Part shown: positions 1-6,808 of the stretch, piece by piece
Numbering within the stretch: the first letter of the stretch is position 1
Layout: the number at the start of each line of letters is the position of its first letter
From: an uncultured Erysipelotrichaceae bacterium
Lineage (GTDB): Bacteria > Bacillota_I > Bacilli_A > Erysipelotrichales > Erysipelotrichaceae
Assembly (NCBI GenBank): GCA_905201565.1
Contig: CAJKOS010000075.1
Span: 1 to 8,543 of the forward strand
DNA: 8,543 bases
Reading direction: 5' to 3'
The notes under the pieces: generated by a model
Databases searched by the model: none
Told to the model about the DNA's origin: nothing
What the model saw: only the letters and a program-made list of their open reading frames with translations
Program-made: the position numbers and the translations under genes

Positions 1-53
1 TTCATCTCACCACCTGTAGAGGTGGGAGTATTCTGCTGGGGTTTTAGATAAAA
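1..53 (-). repeat. Left copy of 53-bp inverted terminal repeat with internal bulged hairpin
   Basis: Positions 1-53 are the exact reverse complement of 8490-8542; identity stops at position 54. Inside, CCACCT (10-15) pairs with AGGTGG (20-25) around the loop GTAG. The stem extends through CTC (6-8) with GAG (26-28), leaving A9 as a single bulged base. A long hairpin with one extruded base near the element end is typical of IS200/IS605 family ends, where TnpA recognises it; that assignment is inference. Read on the minus strand, the repeat follows the terminator of the surface-protein gene and its inner bases are part of that terminator's T-run. The outer boundary is cut by the window edge. 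Confidence 0.85.
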
Positions 54-76
54 AATGGGAGAGACCAGCTCTCCCA
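50..76 (-). terminator. Intrinsic terminator of the surface-protein gene
   Basis: On the minus strand, TGGGAGAG and CTCTCCCA form an 8-bp perfect stem (56-63 with 69-76) around a 5-nt loop, followed at once by six T residues (55-50). It starts 8 bp beyond the TAA stop of the surface-protein gene at 85-87. The geometry is that of a strong Rho-independent terminator. Its T-run shares bases with the left inverted repeat. Confidence 0.92.
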
Positions 77-84
77 CACACTGC

Positions 85-3000
85 TTATGCCTTGTTTTCT
101 TCTCTGTCCTTCTTCTTGCGGTAAATCGTACCACCTGCAAGAACAAGAGAACAGCTCACAAGAATGATGACCCATGGCACAGGATCAATGTAGTTACCGG
201 TAGAAACAGTTGGGGAAGCTGCCTTGCGTGTTTCTCTGTATCCACACACTTCACAGATTCTTTCTTCATTGCCATTATCAGCCGCTTTCCATTCCCCAAA
301 GGTATGTGCTGCTACTGCACTCTTTTCACCACATTCTGTGCATACGTGATAGTGTCCAGTTTCATCATAGGACCAGGCTGTACCATATGTATGTTCTGTA
401 TGTTCCTCTACTGGAACTTGTCTAATTCCCTGATAACCACACACAGAACATGTGCGCACCTGTGTCACAGTTTCTTCTGCTGCAGCTCTTTCAAGTGCAG
501 TCCATTCACCAAACGTATGTGCTTCAACTTCACCTGCTTCACCACAGGAACATACATGCCAGTGTCCTGTTGCATCAGACTGGTAGCCACCTGTTGTAAA
601 GTCATGGGTATGTGTCATCCACATTTCGGATAATGCGCCAGATGTCACACCATCCTGGAAACGATATACCGGACGCTTGCCATTTGCTGCATAGGAGATA
701 TCAAGAATTGCAAAGCCTTCATAGTTTGCGGAAGTATCAAGAGTTGCTGGAGGAAGGATATGGGTGATCTCCATATCTTCTGTACCATTGAAGGCAACCT
801 TTGCAATCTTGTTGCCATAGCCATTGTCCGCTGCTACATAGAGCACATTTTCATATGTATCATAATCAAGAGCCATCGCTCCACCAAGACACGGATCAAT
901 ATCCGCAACAAGCACAGCTGTTTCATCTTCATTCAGCACAAAGGCATAGACATGACCATTATCTTCTAATGCCACCATGAACAAACCATTTCCAATCGCA
1001 TTTGGATATTTGGAAGAATCATAGGCAGCACCAGTATTCTTGTCGATGATCTTTCCTTCAATGTTGCCATTGCTTACCCATTCCACAGCTTCAATACCCA
1101 TATTGGCACTGACAGTTGGCAATAGATCATTCAGCTTCCATTCCTTTGAAGCAGTGATGTCACCACTTGTTCTGTCTGTTGGAACCTCAGCCATAAGAAT
1201 ACTGTTATAATTCACTCCCTTATCGCTGTTATCGCGCTCAGAAGCAATATAGACATTGCCATTACCATCTACCGTAATACCTTCCGCATCAGGACCAGCA
1301 GCTTTTGCATCATCATTTTCGTAGCGCACACGATAGCTGCTGATAGCAGGAAGAATGACAGAACCATCTTCATTTACATTCATGATCCAGAATGTACCTG
1401 TACCATTATCCACCGCATAGAGCTGTCCATTGTAGAAATCAAGACCAGAGGAATCTTCAAGGAATGTTGGATTCTCATCTACCGTAACAACTTCCTCACT
1501 GCCATTCCACTCCATCTCATCTGGCACACCTGCAAAGCGGTTAGCTTCACCTGGTGTAGCAATAAGCGTATTGCGGTATTCTGTACCATTTACATCCGGG
1601 TAAAGACCCCATGTAGGATTGGTATGGTCAACCCATGTTGTTGAAGCGATCATACTGCCATCTTCAAAGAGTCTTACAGAGTCACCCTTGCCTAGACCAA
1701 AGTCAAATCCGTTTTCTCCATTTTCAATCACAAGGAAACCATTTGCAGCAATGGTCGTACCTTCTGGAATGATGTAAGCATGGTCATCGTCATCATCCTT
1801 GATCACAATACCGGAAACATCAATCTCTGCATCTGTCGGGTTGGCAAGTTCAATCCAGTCTGGTCCATCCTCTGGATCATTGGACTGTACTTCATTAATC
1901 ACTACCGGTGTCGTCACAATATTCAATCTGCCCTTTGTAGAATCCTGGGTATCGACAAACTCACCTGTACCATCTGGAATTCTTGCATAGACACCAGAAG
2001 CATGTGCACTCCAGCTGTACTGTGCTACAACTGCACCACCCTTTGCATAAAGCGTTGCCTGATCGTTATCACCAAGTCCAAAGGAGAAATCCTTATTCTC
2101 ATCAAAGACATAGAGAGCACCCGGTTCAAGTACTGTGCCTTCAGGAAGTGGTGTAGTCTCAGAGGCATGACCTGTTGGGTCATTATCCAATACATACCAT
2201 CCAGAAATGTCAATGGCAGCATCGCCAGTATTGAAGATTTCTACCCAGTCTGCATCGTCACCATTACTTTCGACCTCATTGATTTCTACTGTCGGTCTGT
2301 ACCAGTCATTTGGCTTGCCTTTGGTCTCCTTCATCAGACAGAATGCACCAGTACCATCCGGGTATCTTCCATAACTTGCAAGAGCATTATCCCCATCATA
2401 AGATGCGTGTTCACTCCAGGAATAGCTGTCAAGCAATGTTCCCTCATCATCAAAGAGACGCATGGAATCACCACTGCCAATGGCGATAGCATCTTCAAAT
2501 ACGCCTTCTTTATAACTATCTGTTGCATCATCAAAGATAAGTCCACTATGCTTTGCGTCCAAAAGATAGATCTTACCTGCTTTGATTACAGTTCCTTCAT
2601 TAAACTTCCAGCGATGATCATCAGAATTATCACGCAATTCATATCCAGAAACATCAAGGTCCTCGTCACCAATATTCATCACTTCCACCCAGTCATCCGG
2701 ATTGGAATTGATTTCATTGATTACAAGCTTTCCAGCAGTTGGCTGATCTTCCTGGTTTGCTGTTCCCTTTGTAGAAACGGAAACATCAACAAACTCACCA
2801 GTACCATCAGGAATTCTTGCATAGGTACCAGAAGCGTGACCATTCCAGCTGTACTCAGCAACCTCAGTTCCATCAGCCTGATAAACCGTTACTTCGTCTT
2901 CTTTACCAAGACCAAATGAAAAATCTGTATTCTCCTCAAAGACATAATAGCCTTTCGGCGCAAGTACTGTACCATTGGCAACCGGTGTAGTTGCATTATT

Positions 3001-3633
3001 TTCTACTCTTTCATCACCTTTATCATCTGTAACATACCAGCCGGAAATATTCACAGGGGCAGTACCATTGTTTCTGATTTCCACCCAGTCTGTATTATCA
3101 CCATTACTTTCCACTTCATTGATGACAACATCGATCACCGGTTTAACATCTGCATTTGCTGTACCCTTTGTAGCAGAAGCATCAACAAATGTACCATCTT
3201 CCATTCGGGACCACGTACCTTCAGCATTCGCACTCCAGGTAAAGCTGTCTGCCTTATTTTGTTCTTTATCAAACAAAATAACAGAATCTCCACCCTTGCC
3301 AAGTCCACAGTCGAAGTTGACTTTCTCTTCAAGCACCATGACTGCTCCTGGTGCAAGCATTGTTCCATCCGCTAATGGTGTAGTGTGCTCCAGTCTTTCA
3401 AGACCCTCTTCATCAGTCACAAACCATCCACTGATGTCCACTGCTTCACTACCGGTATTGATGATTTCAACCCAGTCATTTCCGCCATCCGGATCATCTG
3501 CTTCTACTTCATTGATCAAAATGACAGAATTACCTGCTTTGACCTGTACCACAGGTACAAATGCAGACAAAGAAGCTGCTGCCGCAAGCACAAAACCAGT
3601 TGATGTCTTAAACAATTTCTTTCGGTTATGCAT
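85..3633 (-). CDS. Secreted, membrane-anchored lamin-tail domain (LTD) repeat protein with beta-propeller
   Basis: Encodes 1182 residues. The start at 3633 was chosen because a GGAGAGGAA ribosome binding site lies just upstream and the protein then begins with a signal peptide (basic MHNRKK, hydrophobic core about 14-31, likely cleavage after VKA at 31-33). The open frame upstream adds 33 residues without signal character. Domains in order: five LTD repeats at about 36-165, 166-300, 301-447, 448-576 and 577-702, most opening with INEV(E/Q) then DW(V/I)E(I/L); a propeller-like region at about 706-1002 with DAEGITV and YEGFAIL motifs, resembling the phytase-esterase-like/SdiA-regulated group; two Cys/His repeats at about 1008-1137; and a membrane helix at about 1153-1171 followed by RKKK. 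LTD domains are known in bacterial secreted proteins, often beside hydrolases. I infer a cell-surface protein anchored by its C-terminus; no LPXTG motif is visible. Substrate and function are unknown. It appears monocistronic, with terminators on both sides. Confidence 0.9.
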   Translation of the reverse strand: MHNRKKLFKTSTGFVLAAAASLSAFVPVVQVKAGNSVILINEVEADDPDGGNDWVEIINTGSEAVDISGWFVTDEEGLERLEHTTPLADGTMLAPGAVMVLEEKVNFDCGLGKGGDSVILFDKEQNKADSFTWSANAEGTWSRMEDGTFVDASATKGTANADVKPVIDVVINEVESNGDNTDWVEIRNNGTAPVNISGWYVTDDKGDERVENNATTPVANGTVLAPKGYYVFEENTDFSFGLGKEDEVTVYQADGTEVAEYSWNGHASGTYARIPDGTGEFVDVSVSTKGTANQEDQPTAGKLVINEINSNPDDWVEVMNIGDEDLDVSGYELRDNSDDHRWKFNEGTVIKAGKIYLLDAKHSGLIFDDATDSYKEGVFEDAIAIGSGDSMRLFDDEGTLLDSYSWSEHASYDGDNALASYGRYPDGTGAFCLMKETKGKPNDWYRPTVEINEVESNGDDADWVEIFNTGDAAIDISGWYVLDNDPTGHASETTPLPEGTVLEPGALYVFDENKDFSFGLGDNDQATLYAKGGAVVAQYSWSAHASGVYARIPDGTGEFVDTQDSTKGRLNIVTTPVVINEVQSNDPEDGPDWIELANPTDAEIDVSGIVIKDDDDDHAYIIPEGTTIAANGFLVIENGENGFDFGLGKGDSVRLFEDGSMIASTTWVDHTNPTWGLYPDVNGTEYRNTLIATPGEANRFAGVPDEMEWNGSEEVVTVDENPTFLEDSSGLDFYNGQLYAVDNGTGTFWIMNVNEDGSVILPAISSYRVRYENDDAKAAGPDAEGITVDGNGNVYIASERDNSDKGVNYNSILMAEVPTDRTSGDITASKEWKLNDLLPTVSANMGIEAVEWVSNGNIEGKIIDKNTGAAYDSSKYPNAIGNGLFMVALEDNGHVYAFVLNEDETAVLVADIDPCLGGAMALDYDTYENVLYVAADNGYGNKIAKVAFNGTEDMEITHILPPATLDTSANYEGFAILDISYAANGKRPVYRFQDGVTSGALSEMWMTHTHDFTTGGYQSDATGHWHVCSCGEAGEVEAHTFGEWTALERAAAEETVTQVRTCSVCGYQGIRQVPVEEHTEHTYGTAWSYDETGHYHVCTECGEKSAVAAHTFGEWKAADNGNEERICEVCGYRETRKAASPTVSTGNYIDPVPWVIILVSCSLVLAGGTIYRKKKDREENKA
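223..612 (-). repeat. Two Cys/His-rich repeats in the surface protein C-terminus
   Basis: Residues about 1008-1137 hold two similar units. Each runs ETGH(Y/W)HVC-like, then CG, a spacer, AHTFGEW, a variable stretch, then R-x-C-x2-CGY and a basic residue. The first unit has CSCG and the second CTECG, so the first Cys pair is one residue closer in unit 1. Cys and His spacing would allow metal binding or disulfides; the sequence does not decide between them. Similar units occur as juxtamembrane modules in Bacillota surface proteins (family knowledge). Confidence 0.7.
1528..3528 (-). repeat. Five tandem LTD repeats encoded in the surface-protein gene
   Basis: The region encodes five domains of about 125-150 residues each. 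Most share the start INEV(E/Q)(S/A), the DWVEI-like strand, a DISGW-like strand, the turn GTVLAPG, an FGLG(K/D) strand, then YSW(S/N)xHASG and ending in TKG. Repeats 2 and 4 are closest: 2789-2855 and 1955-2021 differ at 8 of 67 bases by eye, implying fairly recent internal duplication. Repeat 3 has a longer insert before its last strands, and repeat 5 has lost several consensus positions. Confidence 0.85.
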
Positions 3634-3660
3634 TGTCTTCCTCTCCAATATTTCTTCGCT

Positions 3661-3666
3661 ATTGTA
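3661..3666 (-). promoter_or_regulatory. Possible -10 element of the surface-protein gene
   Basis: The minus strand reads TACAAT here, 27 bp upstream of the chosen ATG at 3633. The gap between the upstream terminator and this gene is AT-rich, and a promoter is expected because that terminator isolates the gene. No convincing -35 hexamer was found at 16-18 bp, so this call is weak. Confidence 0.3.
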
Positions 3667-3709
3667 GAAGACGAAGATTAAATGCATATTCATAGAAAAG
3701 TTATAATTT

Positions 3710-3748
3710 CGTAAAAGAAGAAAACAGCCCATACATTGTATGGACTGT
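3710..3748 (-). terminator. Intrinsic terminator of the ankyrin/EF-G-like operon
   Basis: On the minus strand, ACAGTCCATAC pairs with GTATGGGCTGT (3748-3738 with 3734-3724), an 11-bp stem containing one G-T pair and a 3-nt loop. It is followed by the T-rich tract TTTCTTCTTTT. It begins 7 bp after the EF-G-like stop codon and separates that operon from the surface-protein gene. Confidence 0.88.
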
Positions 3749-3755
3749 CATCTCA

Positions 3756-5828
3756 TCACTTTGCGTTCTTTTGCTTTGCGGCTTCAATAACTGCATCCGC
3801 AACATCTTTCGGTGCTGGTTCATAGCGGTCAAAGGCAATGACATAAGAACCTCTGCCCTGTGTCATGGAGCGCAATTCATTAGCATATGTCAGCATTTCG
3901 CGCATTGGCACTTCACCGACGATGACCTGTTCGCCATCCTCATTCATGTTCATCTCAAGGATGGAACCACGTCTCTTTGTGAGGTCACCAATCACAGTAC
4001 CGGTGTAGCTTTCCGGTGCAGTGATGGTCACTTCACCAATTGGTTCAAGCAGTACCGGCTTTGCCTTAGGCATACCTTCATTATAGGCAAGTCTTGCGGC
4101 TTCCTTGAAGGCTGCTTCCTTGGAATCTACTGGATGGTAGGAACCATCATACAGTGTAGCCTTGACACCAACTACCTTATAGCCGGCAAGGACACCCTTC
4201 TGCATGCATTCTCTCAAGCCCTGTTCAACTGGTGGGAAGTACTGCTTTGGTACAGCACCACCGAAGACTTCTTCCGCAAAGACCATTTCTTCGCTATCTT
4301 CAGCTGGTTCAAATCTGACCCAGACATCACCAAACATACCGGCACCGCCGTTCTGCTTCTTATAGCGGCCCTGTGCCTCTGCCTTGCCACGGATCGTCTC
4401 ACGGTATTGAACTGTTGGTTCTGTGAGATTGACATCTACCTTATATTTTGCCTTGAGCTTTGCACAGATCAGGGAAATGTGCTGGTCACCAAGACCATAG
4501 AGCACCTGTTCATGTGTCTCTTCGTTATTTTCATAACGCAGTGTGCCATCTTCCTGTTCCATATTGCGGATACCGACAGACATCTTGTCTTCATCCGCTT
4601 TTGTCTTTGGCCATACCGCATAGCCAAGCATTGGCTGTGGATAGTCAATACCATCATAGTAGACAACTCTGCTGCGTGTGCACAGCGTATCATTTGTCTC
4701 TGTGGACTGCAGTTTGACTACTGCACCAATATCACCAGTAAACAGCTTGCCAAGGGCAATCTGATACTTGCCATTGACCGCATAGATCTGGTTGATCTTT
4801 TCGGTCACATCCTTCTTGGAGTTATACACTTCGGAGTCACTGTTGAGAATACCGGACATGACTTTGAGATAGGAAATCTTACCGACGAACGGGTCGACGA
4901 TGGTCTTGAAGACAAATGCGCTGAGAGCTTCATCTTCGTTTGTTTCCATATCAATTCTGCCACGTGGAGATTCTGCACTGACATGACCCTTCTCTGCATA
5001 ACTTGGGAAGTATTCGGTAATGAGGTCCATGAGTCTTTCAATACCTGTCTCTTCAATTGCAGAACCGCTGTATACTGGACGGATATCACCAGAACGGACA
5101 CCAATTCTCAATCCCTTTGCCAGTTCATGTTCATCGAACTCTTCACCGTTGGAGAACTTTTCGAGAAGTTCATCATCGGTCATGGCAATGGCTTCCGCAA
5201 TCTCTGCATAGTACTCTTCTGTCTTGTCCTTGAGATCATCCGGAACTTCCTGTGCCTGTTTGCGGTTGTTGTGGTACCAAGCCTTCTTACGCAGAATGTT
5301 GACAGAACCGACAACCTTGCCATCTTCTTCAATTGGCATTTCAAACGGAATGACACTGTTGCCAAACTTCTCACGAAGTGAAGCGAGCACTTCGTCAAAG
5401 TTTGCATGTTCATCATCGATCTTGTTGACGAAGAAGATTGTCGGAAGCTTTCTTTGTCTGACTACTTCCTTCCATGCTCTTTCTGTACCGGATTCAATAC
5501 CTTCCTTGCCATTGACGACAATCAGCGCATTATCACCGACATAAAGACCAGTAGCTTCTTCACCAGCATAGTCCATATAACCAGGTGTATCGATGAAGTT
5601 GATCTTCTTGTTCTTCCATTCTACCGGCGCAAGGTGGCAATAGCAGGATGTACCTCTCTTACCTTCTTCTGCATCGTAGTCCAATGCACTTGTACCATCA
5701 TTGTTTCTGCCTGCTTTTTCAATGAGTCCTGTGAATTTCATGCAGGCTTCAATTACAGCTGTCTTACCAGAACCAGAATGTCCAAGGACGACAACGTTTC
5801 TTACTTCATTAGCCAGATAGTCTCGCAT
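3756..5828 (-). CDS. EF-G-like translation GTPase (FusA2-type paralogue)
   Basis: A 690-residue protein with the complete five-domain layout of elongation factor G. The G domain has P-loop GHSGSGKT (16-23), switch I around KRGTS (57-61), DTPGYMD (80-86), NKID (135-138) and SGSA (254-257). Domain II covers about 300-390 and domain III about 400-475. Domain IV begins near YRETIRGKAE and holds the tip loop DGSYHPVDS (561-569). Domain V, from about 592, contains LLEPIGEVTI and QGRGSY. Canonical EF-G drives tRNA translocation on the ribosome. This protein belongs with the FusA2-type paralogues, which differ in the P-loop (GHSGSGKT instead of GHVDAGKT) and have PGY where EF-G has the catalytic histidine of PGH. 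The cellular role of these paralogues is poorly defined. The start at 5828 has a GGGGGA ribosome binding site in the 13-bp gap after the ankyrin gene, so the two are almost certainly cotranscribed. It is not a convincing Tet(M)-type protection protein: the P-loop and switch motifs differ. Confidence 0.93.
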   Translation of the reverse strand: MRDYLANEVRNVVVLGHSGSGKTAVIEACMKFTGLIEKAGRNNDGTSALDYDAEEGKRGTSCYCHLAPVEWKNKKINFIDTPGYMDYAGEEATGLYVGDNALIVVNGKEGIESGTERAWKEVVRQRKLPTIFFVNKIDDEHANFDEVLASLREKFGNSVIPFEMPIEEDGKVVGSVNILRKKAWYHNNRKQAQEVPDDLKDKTEEYYAEIAEAIAMTDDELLEKFSNGEEFDEHELAKGLRIGVRSGDIRPVYSGSAIEETGIERLMDLITEYFPSYAEKGHVSAESPRGRIDMETNEDEALSAFVFKTIVDPFVGKISYLKVMSGILNSDSEVYNSKKDVTEKINQIYAVNGKYQIALGKLFTGDIGAVVKLQSTETNDTLCTRSRVVYYDGIDYPQPMLGYAVWPKTKADEDKMSVGIRNMEQEDGTLRYENNEETHEQVLYGLGDQHISLICAKLKAKYKVDVNLTEPTVQYRETIRGKAEAQGRYKKQNGGAGMFGDVWVRFEPAEDSEEMVFAEEVFGGAVPKQYFPPVEQGLRECMQKGVLAGYKVVGVKATLYDGSYHPVDSKEAAFKEAARLAYNEGMPKAKPVLLEPIGEVTITAPESYTGTVIGDLTKRRGSILEMNMNEDGEQVIVGEVPMREMLTYANELRSMTQGRGSYVIAFDRYEPAPKDVADAVIEAAKQKNAK

Positions 5829-5841
5829 GATGCCATCCCCC

Positions 5842-6510
5842 TCACTTCAGAATGTCCTTGAGATCCGCAAGGCATTCTTTACGTACGTAGTGGATGGCCA
5901 TGTTGCCATCGTAGTCTTTGAGATTTTTGTCAGCACCTGCTTCAAGCAGTGTTTTGACAAGTTCCGGATAACCGATATAAGCAGCTCTCATCAATGCTGT
6001 GCAGCCTCTTCCATCTGCCGCATTGACATCTGCACCATTTTCGATGAGGAAAGAAATGATTTCCTTCTTATAAGCATTCACTGCTTCCATGAGTGCCGTT
6101 CTGCCCTGTTCATCGCGGGCATTGACCTCTGCACCCTTGCCAACAAGGTAAATCACTGTATCTGTCTCACCGAGCAATGCAGCTCTCATCAGAGCAGTTC
6201 TTCCCTTATTATCATGGGAATTGACATCTGCCCCGGCATGCAGAAGCATTCTGCAGATTTCTACATGTCCCTTCTTTGCAGCACCCATCAGCGCTGTCTT
6301 GTTATTCTTGTCACGTGCTCTTGGGTTTGCTCCATTATCAAGAAGGAAGCGGACAATGTCCTCATACCCTCTCTTGGCACTTCTCATCAGGGCTGTTCTG
6401 CCATCACCATTGGCGATGTTGACATCAGCGCCTTTTGAAACCTGCGAGCAGACCTTGGCGAAATCACCTCTGGCTGCTGCATCGAAGAATTCCTGATTTG
6501 TCTGATCCAT
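5842..6510 (-). CDS. Ankyrin-repeat protein
   Basis: A 222-residue protein made almost wholly of ankyrin repeats: about 4-34 (N-cap), 35-67, 68-100, 101-133, 134-166 and 167-199, each near 33 residues with the core G-x-TALM-x-A-(A/V) and G-A-(D/N/E)-x-N/P, then a C-cap (200-222). Ankyrin stacks bind other proteins and have no catalytic activity of their own. There is no signal peptide or membrane segment, so it should be cytoplasmic. The start at 6510 is preceded by AGGAGG with an 8-nt spacer. It is the first full-size gene of the operon, lies 13 bp upstream of the EF-G-like gene, and sits behind an intrinsic terminator in the leader. The tight pairing suggests the two proteins act in one process, perhaps by direct contact, but that is inference. 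The partner is unknown. Confidence 0.92.
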   Translation of the reverse strand: MDQTNQEFFDAAARGDFAKVCSQVSKGADVNIANGDGRTALMRSAKRGYEDIVRFLLDNGANPRARDKNNKTALMGAAKKGHVEICRMLLHAGADVNSHDNKGRTALMRAALLGETDTVIYLVGKGAEVNARDEQGRTALMEAVNAYKKEIISFLIENGADVNAADGRGCTALMRAAYIGYPELVKTLLEAGADKNLKDYDGNMAIHYVRKECLADLKDILK

Positions 6511-6551
6511 ACATGTTTCCTCCTGTCAATTATGTCAGTCAAACTGGTGAC

Positions 6552-6575
6552 AAAAAAGATGGACGCATGCCCATC
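6552..6575 (-). terminator. Intrinsic terminator in the operon leader (putative attenuator)
   Basis: On the minus strand, GATGGGC and GCGTCCATC fold into a 7-bp stem (6575-6569 with 6564-6558, one G-T pair) with a 4-nt loop, followed by six T residues (6557-6552). The stem starts at the base directly after the stop codon of the 33-codon ORF. The ankyrin gene begins 41 bp beyond the T-run. No good promoter is visible between this terminator and the ankyrin ATG, so operon expression probably needs read-through. Confidence 0.85.
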
Positions 6576-6677
6576 TTAAAAGTCAAAAACAAAGTATTGC
6601 GCAACCCGGACTAAAACACGAGCCTCCCGGCTGTTATTATGTGCCTGTACATCAAAAGCAAAATCAATCCGTTTCAT
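6576..6677 (-). CDS. 33-residue small ORF, leader peptide or small protein
   Basis: ATG at 6677 to TAA at 6576-6578. A GGAG (6689-6686) lies 8 nt upstream of the ATG, and the start is about 40 nt downstream of the predicted transcription start. The peptide begins MKRIDFAFDV, is Arg-containing in the middle (four Arg in all) and ends aromatic: the last six residues are YFVFDF, with all five Phe encoded by TTT. The stop codon directly abuts the terminator stem, so a ribosome finishing this ORF would cover the 5' arm of the hairpin. I do not recognise the peptide. It may be an attenuator leader peptide or an independent small protein with its own terminator; coding status rests on the start, ribosome binding site, stop and position only. 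Confidence 0.55.
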   Translation of the reverse strand: MKRIDFAFDVQAHNNSREARVLVRVAQYFVFDF

Positions 6678-6722
6678 GATCGTGTCTCCATTCTGTTTGC
6701 GAGAAATACTTCTTATGAGTCT

Positions 6723-6750
6723 ATTGTAGCGTATTGCCACAAAACTGCAA
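6723..6750 (-). promoter_or_regulatory. Sigma-A-type promoter of the ankyrin/EF-G-like operon
   Basis: On the minus strand, TTGCAG (6750-6745) and TACAAT (6728-6723) are separated by 16 bp, close to the TTGACA-17-TATAAT consensus. Transcription would start near 6716, giving a leader of about 205 nt before the ankyrin ATG. The leader contains the small ORF and the internal terminator. Confidence 0.7.
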
Positions 6751-6764
6751 TAGGTGATTTAACA

Positions 6765-6808
6765 GAAAAGAAACATTGATGAAACAGAATTCTGAAACAG
6801 TTTCATCA
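6765..6808 (-). terminator. Probable terminator after the mscS-like gene
   Basis: On the minus strand, TGATGAAAC and GTTTCATCA form a 9-bp stem (6808-6800 with 6785-6777) directly after the TGA stop. The intervening loop can form an extra small palindrome (CAGAATTCTG). The downstream tract AATGTTTCTTTTC is T-rich but interrupted, so termination may be partial. Confidence 0.55.

Noticed and set aside
1..53. Left repeat hairpin as a transcription terminator
   Set aside because: There is no T-run after the hairpin in either direction; the real terminator is the neighbouring stem at 56-76.
1780..2919. A 379-codon open frame on the plus strand opposite the LTD repeats
   Set aside because: Antisense shadow of a repetitive gene; the translation mirrors the repeat pattern and shows no domain of its own.
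1528..3528. CRISPR-like array from regularly spaced similar segments
   Set aside because: The spacing is several hundred bases and the repeats are in-frame protein domains with divergent DNA.
3634..3732. Upstream extension of the surface protein by 33 residues
   Set aside because: The extension runs through the terminator of the preceding operon and would put the signal peptide inside the protein, while a good ribosome binding site precedes the ATG at 3633.
3771..5381. A 536-codon open frame on the plus strand opposite the EF-G-like gene
   Set aside because: It lies antisense to a clearly conserved GTPase, has cysteine-rich low-similarity composition, no recognisable domain, and is explained by codon bias leaving few stops in that frame.
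3756..5828. Tetracycline ribosomal protection protein
   Set aside because: P-loop, switch II and overall motifs match FusA2-type EF-G paralogues, not Tet(M)/Tet(O).
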